This document shows, piece by piece, positions 54,251 to 62,644 of a stretch of DNA of 64,000 nucleotides (the first letter of the stretch is position 1; every line of letters begins with the position of its first letter). Under the pieces are notes generated by a model, which saw nothing but the letters and a program-made list of their open reading frames with translations, did not search any database and had not been told where the DNA came from. Source of the stretch: Dictyobacter formicarum (GTDB lineage Bacteria; Chloroflexota; Ktedonobacteria; Ktedonobacterales; Ktedonobacteraceae); assembly GCF_016587435.1 (NCBI RefSeq), contig NZ_BNJJ01000019.1:114222-178221 (forward strand). Reading direction: 5' to 3'. The position numbers and the translations under genes are program-made.

Positions 54251-54305
54251 TTATGTGGTGTTGCAGAACATGCGCAATTTGCGTATGTTCTGCAACACCA
54301 CATAA
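54251..54305. terminator. Long perfect inverted repeat between purB and fni
   Basis: TTATGTGGTGTTGCAGAACAT (54251-54271) and its exact complement at 54285-54305, with further G-U and G-C pairs inside, give a stem of about 25 bp. It lies 15 bases after purB on the minus strand, the usual place of a terminator, but there is no T run on that strand. Confidence 0.55.
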
Positions 54306-54319
54306 ACTGTTTTAATGTC

Positions 54320-55633
54320 TTACGCCAGGCCGATGCGCTTAAACGCAGTCTCTACATATTTTGTGTAGTAGTCTGTATTGGTTAGCTCTGCCAGTTCCTC
54401 GCGGCTCAAATAGCCAGCGACCTCGGGATCCTGGCTGAGCGCCTCGACCAGGGCCGCACCTTTGATGGCGCCCGCGCTGGTCATGGCCCAGACCTTTTTG
54501 GCGTTGCGCTGCACCATCTTGTACGCCTCCTGGCGTCCGACCCCTTTATCAATCAAGGCCAGCAGGATGCGCTGTGAGAAAACCAGCCCACCGGTCATAT
54601 TAAGGTTGGTCAGCATACGCTCGGCATCCACCTGTAAGCCGCTGATCACATTGGTGAAGATATGCAACATATAGTCCAGCAAGGTGCAGGCATCTGGAAT
54701 GATGATACGCTCGGTGGAGGAATGGCTGATGTCACGCTCATGCCAGAGGGCCACATTTTCCATGGCGGTCACGGCATAGCCGCGCAGCAAGCGGGCCAGG
54801 CCACAGATGCGCTCGCACAGCTCAGGATTACGCTTGTGGGGCATAGCAGAAGAGCCCTGTTGGCCAGAGCCGAAGGGTTCGAAGGCCTCGCTTAACTCTG
54901 TACGCTGCAAGTGGCGGATTTCCTGGGCCATTTTTTCCAGTGAGCTGCCGATGAGGGCCAGGGTGGTCATAAAGTGAGCGTGGCGGTCACGCTGTACGAT
55001 CTGGTTAGAAATTGGCGCGACACCTAATCCCATCTGCTCGCAGACATATTCCTCGATCTGGGGTGGCACCGAGGCATGGGTACCGACCGGGCCTGAAATT
55101 TTTCCGACGGTGACCTGCTCAATGGCAGCGGCCAGGCGCGTCTGATGGCGGCGCAACTCATCGACCCACAGAGCCAGTTTCAGACCAAAGGTCATCGGCT
55201 CGGCATGAATACCATGGGAGCGGCCCGTGATCAACGTATACTTATGCTCAATGGCAGTTTTCGCCACCGCATCCGTCAAGCGTGCCAGGCCCGTGGTCAG
55301 GATGGCACCAGCCTCCTTCAACTGAGCGGCCAGACCCGTATCCAGCACATCCGAAGAGGTCATACCCAGATGGATAAAGCGCCCCTCGGGTCCTAATTGC
55401 TCCTGAATAGAACGCAGGAACGAAATCACATCATGATGTGTCTCCTGCTCGATCTCCTGCATACGCTGGGCATTATACTGAGCCTTACGAATTTTCTCGA
55501 TGGCATCCTGTGGAATGACCCCCTCGCGAGCCCATCCCTCACAGGCCAGCAACTCCACCTGGAGCCACTTATCCGTCTTATGTTTAGCTGACCAAATAGC
55601 AGCCATTTCTGGTCTTGAATAGCGTTCGATCAT
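54320..55633 (-). CDS. purB: Adenylosuccinate lyase
   Basis: 437 aa from ATG 55633, preceded by AAGGGA 12 bases upstream. Purine synthesis: cleaves SAICAR and adenylosuccinate. The signature SSAMPHKRNPELCERI is perfect, and LGMTSSDVLDT, GRSHGIHAEPMTFG and HSSTERIIIPDA add the catalytic His/Ser residues. The frame stays open to 55708 but lacks a start signal there. Upstream lies a long GC-rich noncoding region. Confidence 0.95.
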   Translation of the reverse strand: MIERYSRPEMAAIWSAKHKTDKWLQVELLACEGWAREGVIPQDAIEKIRKAQYNAQRMQEIEQETHHDVISFLRSIQEQLGPEGRFIHLGMTSSDVLDTGLAAQLKEAGAILTTGLARLTDAVAKTAIEHKYTLITGRSHGIHAEPMTFGLKLALWVDELRRHQTRLAAAIEQVTVGKISGPVGTHASVPPQIEEYVCEQMGLGVAPISNQIVQRDRHAHFMTTLALIGSSLEKMAQEIRHLQRTELSEAFEPFGSGQQGSSAMPHKRNPELCERICGLARLLRGYAVTAMENVALWHERDISHSSTERIIIPDACTLLDYMLHIFTNVISGLQVDAERMLTNLNMTGGLVFSQRILLALIDKGVGRQEAYKMVQRNAKKVWAMTSAGAIKGAALVEALSQDPEVAGYLSREELAELTNTDYYTKYVETAFKRIGLA

Positions 55634-56149
55634 AAAATAATCATTTCCCTTGTGTGCTTTAACATCGAAGAGAACTGATTCCCGCACACAACCCGACGGC
55701 AAGCTCATCTAAATGAGCTTGCATTTTTGTGCTTAGTGTGGGATATCAGTACTGTGTCCTGCTGTAGTGTACCACACATTTAACCATCCATCAGCCATCC
55801 ACTTTGGGAGCTTCTTTGGCCTGGAGTTGGTTAAGGGCATAAATGGTGGGAGGATTGTGTTCTATATAGTAGAATGAAATATAGATACAGCGCTAACCAC
55901 GCTGGCGGAGTCCATCTTCCGGTCGAGAATATCTGACTCCCCAACAACAAACAGTAAAGAAGCATGATTGAAGCAGGGGTCCCTTGATCTCCACTTTTTT
56001 CTCTTTAAGGGCGACGCAGAGCGGCAGAGAAGGATAAGGAAGAGAATGCGGGGTTTTAGGGGTGCCCCCTGATCTCCTTTTTCTCCCCTCTCCGACGCCG
56101 CAGGCGGCAAGAAGGAAAAGGAAAAGCCAGCATGGCGTACCGGGACATC
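55634..56149. repeat. Intergenic region with tandem GC-rich imperfect repeat
   Basis: Two direct copies about 85 bases apart: GGGGTCCCTTGATCTCC...TTTTTCTC... (about 55976) and GGGGTGCCCCCTGATCTCC...TTTTTCTCCCC (about 56062). Each continues into a CGACGC..CGGC..AGAAGG motif. The first half of the region (55640-55860) is AT-rich and shows nothing. No coding signal; two minus-strand frames here are low complexity and not called. Confidence 0.55.
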
Positions 56150-56178
56150 TTGACGAAGATGACCCTTGCATGTACAAT
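56150..56178 (+). promoter_or_regulatory. Promoter of rpmE
   Basis: TTGACG (56150-56155), 17-base spacer, TACAAT (56173-56178). Both boxes have one mismatch from consensus. It predicts a start near 56185 and a leader of about 110 nt before rpmE. Confidence 0.65.
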
Positions 56179-56293
56179 CATGCTTGCATTGCTCTGAGCA
56201 TTTTGAAGGGTGTACGAGGTAAGGGAGGCAGTGGAACTTCAAAAAAGGCCTTCCAAGCAACGAAACCATAAGTGTTAATATCCAGGAGATACA

Positions 56294-56500
56294 ATGAAAG
56301 CAGGAATCCATCCCAACTATGTTGAATCCACAGTACAGTGCGCCTGTGGCAACAGCTTTAAGACAATGAGTACAAAGCCTGTACTGAAGGTTGACGTGTG
56401 CTCGAAGTGCCATCCATTCTTTACTGGGCAGCAGCGTATCCTTGACTCTGCTGGTCGTGTTGAGCGCTTCCGCAAACGCTTCAACCTGAATGATGAGTAA
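56294..56500 (+). CDS. rpmE: 50S ribosomal protein L31
   Basis: 68 aa. [22 protein letters not shown] then [28 protein letters not shown]: the zinc-binding type with CAC and CSKC. AGGAG 6 bases before ATG. Own promoter and hairpin, then a glycosyltransferase and DUF1385 gene on the same strand. Confidence 0.97.
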   Translation: MKAGIHPNYVESTVQCACGNSFKTMSTKPVLKVDVCSKCHPFFTGQQRILDSAGRVERFRKRFNLNDE

Positions 56501-56522
56501 TTCATTAACAGGTTGTAGTCGT

Positions 56523-56562
56523 ATAGGGATAAAGGTGAATGGAAACATGCCTTTATCCCTAT
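56523..56562 (+). terminator. Hairpin after rpmE
   Basis: ATAGGGATAAAGG (56523-56535) pairs exactly with CCTTTATCCCTAT (56550-56562) over 14 nt. The following TTTC is short, so it may be a partial terminator that separates rpmE from the next gene. Confidence 0.6.
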
Positions 56563-56598
56563 TTCGCTATGAGTAACTTTAAGTAAACCTGCAGGGGG

Positions 56599-58086
56599 GT
56601 GAGTCAACTGAGTGATACAACACAAAGAACCATTCTTTTCCTGATTGCTGATACCGGGGCGGGGCACCGTAGTGCTGCCAACGCCATCAGTAATGCTATT
56701 CGCCTGATCTCACAGCGCGAGCAGGAAGAGTGGATTGCACAAAAGCAAGCAGCAGTAGCATACGCAGATGGTGCCACTCCAGAGCGGTCCCAGGTCTCAA
56801 CTGCCGAGATCGAGTTTCCCCCTCCAACTTATCGTATTGAGATTGTCGATGTGTTTGAGGAATATAGTCGTTTTCCGCTACGTGAGGCGGTGAAGCTCTA
56901 TGGACCAACCATTCGCTACAATCCCAAATTGTTTGGAGAGGTCTTTCATCGCAGTAACCGCGAAGGTACCGTGATGGCGATGACATCTCTAGCCACACCT
57001 CTTATTTTTAATGGCTTATTAAAGCTATTTACGACCATTCAGCCTGATGTGGTCGTTTCTATCCATCCCATCATCAACTTTGTCACTATTCGTGCTTTAA
57101 AGCAGCTCGGTTTACAAATTCCATTTGTGACGGTAGTGACTGATTTGATTAGTGTGCATTTCTCGTGGTTTGCGCCAGGAGCCGACGCCTATATCGTACC
57201 AACAGAGCAGGCAAAGCAATTGTACTTGAAGCGCAAACTCGATCCCAATCGCGTGCATATGTTGGGAATGCCAATCGATCCCAAGTATACGCGCGAGGTG
57301 GCCTCAAAGGAAGAACTACGACAGAAATTTGGCTTGATCCAGGATCTACCTGTGGTCTTGCTGGTAGGGGGTGGTGATGGAGCTGGCGGCCTGCACGCGG
57401 CGGTACGGGCGATTTCACAAGCCCGTTTGCCGGTGCAACTTTTAGTAGTAACGGGCCGCAACAAGAAATTGTATGCCCAGTTGCAGAGGACGCGGACACG
57501 CCTGCATGTGCCAGCCCACATTTTTGGCTTTGTGAATAATATGCCTGAGCTGATGCATGTTTCTGATGTGATTGTCACCAAGGCCGGGCCGGGCACGATC
57601 TGTGAAGCCTTATCCTGTGATTTGCCAATCATTCTCAGTGGATATGTTCCAGGGCAGGAAGAAGGAAATATCGATTATGTTGTGCATAACGATGTAGGCG
57701 CTCTGGCTCTGGATTCGCGCACTCTAACTGATGAGTTGCGGCGCCTGATCAAGCCTGGCTCGCCTGAGTTGCGGCGCAGACTGGCTAACGCGCGTGTGCT
57801 AAGTCGACCGGCCTCTTCGTTTGATATTGGGGATAAAATCCTCAGCTTCTTGCCTGAGCGTGGTCAACCTGGTGTCTGGCTGAAGCAAGGTGCGCACCAG
57901 GTTCAACGTCGGATGTCCGGACGTATTCAATCGGCGATTCGTATTCATCGCTTACATAGTCACTTGCCGAAGACCATTGCAAAAAGCTCTGTGATACGTC
58001 GCTTCGCGAAGACGCAGGATATTTCGAATGAGATGCCCGAGCAGTCGAAGCGACTATCGCATCATAATATGAAAGATCGGATCTAA
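56599..58086 (+). CDS. MGDG-synthase-like processive glycolipid glycosyltransferase (GT28)
   Basis: 495 aa. N-terminal TILFLIADTGAGHRSAANAI is the MGDG synthase opening, and the C-terminal GT28 domain has VVLLVGGGDGAGGL, GFVNNMPELMHVSDVIVTKAGPGTICEALSCDLPIILSGYVPGQE. It transfers a hexose to diacylglycerol or a similar lipid at the membrane. The C-terminal tail is very basic. The start is unclear: GTG 56599 directly abuts an AGGGGG site, and CTG 56608 has the better spacing. DUF1385 follows at 21 bases. Confidence 0.88.
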   Translation: MSQLSDTTQRTILFLIADTGAGHRSAANAISNAIRLISQREQEEWIAQKQAAVAYADGATPERSQVSTAEIEFPPPTYRIEIVDVFEEYSRFPLREAVKLYGPTIRYNPKLFGEVFHRSNREGTVMAMTSLATPLIFNGLLKLFTTIQPDVVVSIHPIINFVTIRALKQLGLQIPFVTVVTDLISVHFSWFAPGADAYIVPTEQAKQLYLKRKLDPNRVHMLGMPIDPKYTREVASKEELRQKFGLIQDLPVVLLVGGGDGAGGLHAAVRAISQARLPVQLLVVTGRNKKLYAQLQRTRTRLHVPAHIFGFVNNMPELMHVSDVIVTKAGPGTICEALSCDLPIILSGYVPGQEEGNIDYVVHNDVGALALDSRTLTDELRRLIKPGSPELRRRLANARVLSRPASSFDIGDKILSFLPERGQPGVWLKQGAHQVQRRMSGRIQSAIRIHRLHSHLPKTIAKSSVIRRFAKTQDISNEMPEQSKRLSHHNMKDRI

Positions 58087-58107
58087 GGAAGCGAAAGGAT
58101 TTCCTGC

Positions 58108-59133
58108 ATGGCAAGGTTTTATTATGGTGGTCAGGCGGTAATGGAAGGCGTCATGATGCGTGGTCGTAACACGGTTGCGGTGGCGGTCAGACGGCCTGAG
58201 GGCGACATTTATGTGCATGAAGAGGCGCTGACGCCCAAAATCTATCAGAATAAGTATTTGCGTCTGCCATTCTTGCGTGGTATGGTGCTGTTATGGGAGA
58301 TGTTGGTGTTGGGAACGCGGATGATGACGCTCTCGGCTAACATTGCTTCCGAAGCGGGGGCAAGCCCCGCACCTACGACGACGACGGGGGAGGAAGCGGG
58401 GGCAAGCTCGGCACCCACGGCGGAGAAAGCGGGGGCAAGCTCCGAAGCGGGGGAAAGCTCCGCACCTATGGGCGGAGCCTCGATGATTTTACCGTTGATC
58501 GTTTCGTTGACCTTTGCCATTGCAATCTTTTTTGTGGGTCCGCTTTTACTGACGAGTTTGTTGCGCGGTCAGATCGGAGATGGGTGGCTGAATCTTACGC
58601 TGGAAGGCGTGATTCGCCTGTTGCTCCTGGTTGGCTATCTCTATATAATCGGTCGTGTTCCGGATATTCAGCGTGTTTTTGGCTATCATGGCGCTGAACA
58701 CAAAGCTATCAATGCGATGGAGCAGGGGGATGCCCTGACGGTTGAGAATGTACGGCGTGCCTCGCGGGTGCATACGCGTTGTGGCACTGGTTTTATGCTG
58801 CTCGTGATGGTGGTTTCGATCGTCGTTTTTGCCTTTATTGGTTCACCATCTTTATTGATCAAGATCGTTTCGCGCATCGTGCTGGTGCCAGTGGTGGCGG
58901 GTATTGCTTATGAGGTAATGCGCCTGGGGGCGGCGAACTACCGCTATCGCGTTGTGCGCTGGCTTCTGGCTCCTGGTCTGGCTTTGCAGGGTCTGACCAC
59001 GAGAGAACCCGATGATAGCATGATTGAGTGCGCGATTGCATCATTGCAGCGCGTACTGACCCGGGATACTGAGAAGCAGGCAGTGGGGAAGGATGAGCCA
59101 GTTGTGCCGTCTAGCCTGGTTACAAATGTCTGA
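58108..59133 (+). CDS. DUF1385 membrane protein with in-frame repeat insertion
   Basis: 341 aa. FYYGGQAVMEGVMMRGRNTVAVAVRRPEGDI and GYHGAEHKAINAMEQG plus RVHTRCGTGFMLLV are diagnostic of DUF1385, a bacterial membrane family without known reaction. About four membrane helices lie in the second half. Between residues about 80 and 122 the sequence is EAGASPAPTTTTGEEAGASS and similar, encoded by tandem copies of the genomic palindromic repeat. ATG 58108 has GAAAGG about 10 bases upstream. Confidence 0.88.
   Translation: MARFYYGGQAVMEGVMMRGRNTVAVAVRRPEGDIYVHEEALTPKIYQNKYLRLPFLRGMVLLWEMLVLGTRMMTLSANIASEAGASPAPTTTTGEEAGASSAPTAEKAGASSEAGESSAPMGGASMILPLIVSLTFAIAIFFVGPLLLTSLLRGQIGDGWLNLTLEGVIRLLLLVGYLYIIGRVPDIQRVFGYHGAEHKAINAMEQGDALTVENVRRASRVHTRCGTGFMLLVMVVSIVVFAFIGSPSLLIKIVSRIVLVPVVAGIAYEVMRLGAANYRYRVVRWLLAPGLALQGLTTREPDDSMIECAIASLQRVLTRDTEKQAVGKDEPVVPSSLVTNV
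58347..58476 (+). repeat. Tandem dispersed-repeat array inside the DUF1385 gene
   Basis: Four degenerate units of GAAGCGGGGGCAAGC[C/T]CCGCACC, the reverse complement of the intergenic copy at 7.2 kb. They lie in frame without stop codons and are translated as EAGASPAPT, EEAGASSAPT, EKAGASS, EAGESSAP. Neighbouring coding sequence is ordinary. Confidence 0.85.
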
Positions 59134-59169
59134 TATGTTGCAGTGCCAATAAAAGAGGAAAATGTAGGA

Positions 59170-59859
59170 ATGTCACCAGATTCAGTAACGCCTCCTCCGA
59201 TTGAGGAAAATGAGCTAGGAGGGGCGCCCCCTCCTTCTGCGGCAGCGGATGCGCCGCATGTCAAATTTTCGTTTGTGCATTGGGCTACTACAGGTGTTGT
59301 GCGTTTGCTATATCGTCGGTGGACTCGTATCGCGGTGCGTCTGTTCCCTGAGAACTCCAAAAGTGAGCAGGTCGCTCGTGCATTGCACATGCCGTTGCCC
59401 GATACGTTAAATATGAGCTGGGTGACCAGCCACCTGGCCGTGGGTGGTCGCGTCCGTCTCGAGGATATCCCGATGCTGAGCAAGGCCGGGATCACGCATG
59501 TTGTCGATACTCGGTCAGAGTATTGTGATGATAAAGACGCTCTAGCGCGTGAGAATATTACTTTGCTCTATTTGCCAACGCCTGATACCTATCCGCTTTC
59601 GGTTGAACAACTGCTGGAAGGGGCCGCCTGGGTCAACGAATGCGTCAGCCAGGATGGCCATGTGCTCATTCACTGTGAGCATGGGGTAGGTCGTAGCGTA
59701 CTTTTAACCTGTGCCAGTCTGGTCTATGGTGGAATGCACGCCAGTGACGCGCTTGAACTGGTAAAAGAGAAGCGCTGGCAGGCTGCCCCTAATCATCGAC
59801 AGGTTGCCCGCCTGCGTGAGTTTGAATCTGCTGTTCGCCTTCAGCGCAGCAAGGCATAA
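59170..59859 (+). CDS. Dual-specificity/tyrosine-type protein phosphatase
   Basis: 229 aa from ATG 59170, with AGAGGA about 10 bases upstream. The CX5R signature LIHCEHGVGRSV supplies the Cys nucleophile and Arg, and the WVTSHLAVGGRVRLEDIPML segment with VVDTRSEY matches atypical DSP folds. A Pro-rich N-terminus of about 40 residues precedes a short hydrophobic or helical stretch. Ends overlap the convergent HAD gene by 19 bases. Substrate could be phosphoprotein or phosphoinositide-like. Confidence 0.85.
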   Translation: MSPDSVTPPPIEENELGGAPPPSAAADAPHVKFSFVHWATTGVVRLLYRRWTRIAVRLFPENSKSEQVARALHMPLPDTLNMSWVTSHLAVGGRVRLEDIPMLSKAGITHVVDTRSEYCDDKDALARENITLLYLPTPDTYPLSVEQLLEGAAWVNECVSQDGHVLIHCEHGVGRSVLLTCASLVYGGMHASDALELVKEKRWQAAPNHRQVARLREFESAVRLQRSKA

Positions 59860-60686
59860 CGCTCAATGGCTACTGCCACTCCATCCTCCAGATTGGTGGC
59901 AGTAACCGCGTTGGCACTGGCCTTGACCGCCTCTGGTGCCTGTCCCATTGCCACTCCCCAGCCCGCTATCTCTATCATTTCCCGATCATTATTATTATCA
60001 CCAATGGCCATTACCTGTGTCATTGGTATGCCCAGATGGCTCGCCAGGATAGCAACCCCGGTCGCTTTTGAGCATGAATGCTGCATGACGGTAATCTCGG
60101 CACAGCCATAATTGCCGCGTTGAATGGTATTCCACGCGCATGGGAGCTGCGCAATTGCCGGTGTGACCCGTTCGATTGCCTCTTCGCTGGCGAAGGAGAC
60201 CACGCGAATTGGATCGGGCTGACCCGCGCAGAGGACATCATGCGGTTTCCGTTTGACCCGTGGGAATTCGCGGAAATATCGCTCTAAGCCGAGATTATCA
60301 AATTCCGCATGACCACTCCAGGTCTCTTCAATGGCGCCCGAGATATGATGGATGATGGGTTGGAGCCGATGGGCTACCAGAATATCCACGGTCTGCTGGG
60401 CCAGTTCAGCTGGCAGCAATTGGGTATGGCGCACAATGCCCGCTGGATGATCGAGAATTAACGCTCCGTCGCAGGTGATAAGGGGAATCTGAATGCCCAA
60501 TAGATCAGCGAATGGCTTACTATTTTCATAGCGCCGGGCGGTGGCTAGCGTGACGATGATGCCCGCTTCCTGGGCGGCTCGAATGGTAGCTTGCGTACGC
60601 GGGGAAATCTGCTTCTGCGGCGTCAGGAGGGTGCCATCTATATCGATTGCGATCATTTTAACAACTTCTGTTTGTATACTACTCAT
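59841..60686 (-). CDS. Cof-type HAD phosphatase
   Basis: 281 aa. Motif I DIDGTLLT, motif II LATARR, motif III with Lys in SKATGVAIL, and motif IV GDNNNDREMIE: the C2B-capped Cof/YwpJ type that dephosphorylates sugar or nucleotide phosphates. GGAG lies about 8 bases upstream of ATG 60686. A later ATG (before IAIDIDGT) is possible. Convergent with the phosphatase gene. Confidence 0.9.
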   Translation of the reverse strand: MSSIQTEVVKMIAIDIDGTLLTPQKQISPRTQATIRAAQEAGIIVTLATARRYENSKPFADLLGIQIPLITCDGALILDHPAGIVRHTQLLPAELAQQTVDILVAHRLQPIIHHISGAIEETWSGHAEFDNLGLERYFREFPRVKRKPHDVLCAGQPDPIRVVSFASEEAIERVTPAIAQLPCAWNTIQRGNYGCAEITVMQHSCSKATGVAILASHLGIPMTQVMAIGDNNNDREMIEIAGWGVAMGQAPEAVKASANAVTATNLEDGVAVAIERYALLR

Positions 60687-60881
60687 TGTCGGGCTCCAAG
60701 GAAAAGGAATTCAAGATATGAAAAGCGACGAGCCTGGGTTGCCCATCGTATGTGCACCGAAGTTCTGTAAGCTTATTATACACCATTCTGCTTATTTTGA
60801 CCGGCTACGATGTGTCATTGCCGCATGGGATGCAGGTTTTTTGGAGTGGATTGTGGCGGTCTGGCATACGATTTTGGATCA

Positions 60882-60911
60882 TAGACATTGCTCCTTTGGC
60901 TTTGATACAAT
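60882..60911 (+). promoter_or_regulatory. Promoter giving a leaderless mRNA
   Basis: TAGACA (60882-60887), 18-base spacer, TACAAT (60906-60911), one mismatch from consensus in each box. The expected start point (6-8 bases after the -10) falls on the A of ATG 60918, and no Shine-Dalgarno sequence is present. Confidence 0.55.
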
Positions 60912-60917
60912 GAAAGT

Positions 60918-62393
60918 ATGCGTGAAGAGTTTTTTGAAAGCACACCGGGTAGGCAGCAGTCTGGCCAGCCGTCAGAGCAGGCACCAGCGTTGATTCCTGT
61001 CGACCCTGATACGGGTGTGGTGCAAGCGATGAGGCACTCGTATTGGATGGATGCCGCTGGCTATCCCCTGTTGCCTGATGAGCAACCTGTGGGGACGGTC
61101 CGTGATAGCCTGTATGATTTGATACCACTGGGGTCACGAGAATTAAAGCTGATTAATAGCGCGCCCTTTTTGCGTTTGCAGCAGGTGAAGCAACTGGGAT
61201 TTGTCTATCGGGTTTGGCCGGGGGCGACCCATTCGCGCTATGAGCATAGCCTGGGATGCTACCATCTGGCGGTACGTGCGTTGCGTGCGTTGCTTTTGCG
61301 AGGAGCCAATGGTGGTCTGGATGGGGTCGCGATCAGCAGTATTCAGACGTTGATGGTGGCGGCCCTCTTGCACGATATCGGGCATTATCCTTTTTCCCAT
61401 ACGATTGAGGACCTGGGCTTCCCGATCATTCAGCATGAGAAGGTGGGGCGTGCGATTATTGAGAAGAGCGAGATCGCAACCATTCTGGAGCGCGACTATC
61501 GGCTTTCGCCCGAACGTGTGGCTGACTTTATCGATCCTCCTAAATCCAGGTCCTTGCCGCTGGATGATGAGCTACTGAGCCATCTGTTGAGTGGGGCGCT
61601 GGATATAGATAAATTAGATTATTTGCCCCGCGATGCGCGCGCCTGTAATGTGCCTTATGGTGGTGTGGATGTTTCTCGACTCTTGAGCGCACTACGCGTC
61701 CACCGCGATATGCACGACGAGCGTTGTCTGGTGGTGACGCACAAAGGTATCAGTCCTTTGCACTCATTATTACATGCCCGGCAGGAGATGTTTGACAATA
61801 TTTACTGGCATCATACCAGTCGTGCATTTCAGACCATGCTGGTGCGTGCCGTCTATGATGCTCTGTTGGCGCAGGCTATCAGCGGCGAGCAATTGATGGG
61901 ATTGACTGATGCTGCCCTGTTGACGTTGCTGGCCTCGGAGAAGATGCCCAAGAGCGCGCGTGCGCTGGCCTCGGACCTGGAGATGCGGCGACCTTATCGG
62001 GTGGTGCTTGAGATCAGCCCGGCTGCCGGAAGTATGTTCAGGCGGCTGGAGGCGCTCTTCTGGGATGCGCAGCGTCGGCGTGCTGTCGAACAAAAAATTG
62101 CGGCTGAGCTATCGACCCTGCTGGAGCAGCCTGTAGCGGATTATGAGGTCCTGGTCGAGATACCACGTCCTGAAAAATGGGAGATGGACGTCTGGATTGC
62201 CTTTGACCATCCGCCAGTCGGCATGAAGCCATTAATGAAGTGGGTGGAGGCGACCGGATTGCAATCGGATGATCTGGCTCGCTATGAACAGCACCAGCGC
62301 CGCATTCGTATCGTGACCGCCGAACGACTGCGTCCCCCTATCCACCACCAGGGAGAAGGAATGCTCTTAGGGTTGCTGGAGCAGCTCCTCTAA
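60918..62393 (+). CDS. HD-domain nucleotide phosphohydrolase-like protein
   Basis: 491 aa of the dGTPase/SAMHD1-like HD superfamily (YwfO-like). The metal site is clear: RYEHSLGCYHLAVRAL (H), LLHDIGHYPFSH (HD and H), and LDIDKLDYLPRDA (D). VRDSLYDLIPL and SAPFLRLQQVKQLGFVYRVWPGATHSRYEHS are family hallmarks. Likely hydrolyses dNTPs or a nucleotide second messenger. The start at 60918 has no RBS but an ideally placed promoter. Confidence 0.9.
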   Translation: MREEFFESTPGRQQSGQPSEQAPALIPVDPDTGVVQAMRHSYWMDAAGYPLLPDEQPVGTVRDSLYDLIPLGSRELKLINSAPFLRLQQVKQLGFVYRVWPGATHSRYEHSLGCYHLAVRALRALLLRGANGGLDGVAISSIQTLMVAALLHDIGHYPFSHTIEDLGFPIIQHEKVGRAIIEKSEIATILERDYRLSPERVADFIDPPKSRSLPLDDELLSHLLSGALDIDKLDYLPRDARACNVPYGGVDVSRLLSALRVHRDMHDERCLVVTHKGISPLHSLLHARQEMFDNIYWHHTSRAFQTMLVRAVYDALLAQAISGEQLMGLTDAALLTLLASEKMPKSARALASDLEMRRPYRVVLEISPAAGSMFRRLEALFWDAQRRRAVEQKIAAELSTLLEQPVADYEVLVEIPRPEKWEMDVWIAFDHPPVGMKPLMKWVEATGLQSDDLARYEQHQRRIRIVTAERLRPPIHHQGEGMLLGLLEQLL

Positions 62394-62635
62394 CCGTAGG
62401 TGCGGCCCTCAGCGGCCGCTTGCCGCCCGCCGCAGCGTGGCGGCCCTGTGCCCTCGCCGCTCGGTACCTTGTCTCCATCGCCCTTCCCGCACGCGGTGCC
62501 CAAAAGCGGACCTTCCTTTTGGGCACCGCGTGCGGCGACGTGATGGTGAAGAGCGGAACTGCGTCGTCGGGACACAGGGCCCCACAAACGGTGGGGCAAA
62601 TCGGAGGCTGGCTCCGAACCTATTTATATCCCTCT
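62394..62635. repeat. Composite repeat block: family ends around a long hairpin
   Basis: The left side starts at the stop of the HD gene with CCGTAGGTGCGG, the right side ends in ATCGGAGGCTGGCTCCGAAC. In between, CGCACGCGGTGCCCAAAAG (62488-62506) and its exact complement (62516-62534) form a 19-20 bp hairpin with 9-nt loop. High GC, no coding signal; two minus-strand frames through it are low complexity. Confidence 0.7.
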
Positions 62636-62644
62636 TAATTTTCT

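Noticed and set aside
55862..56548. 228-codon minus-strand frame over the GC-rich repeat and rpmE
   Set aside because: It runs antisense to rpmE and through direct repeats; amino-acid composition is not protein-like.
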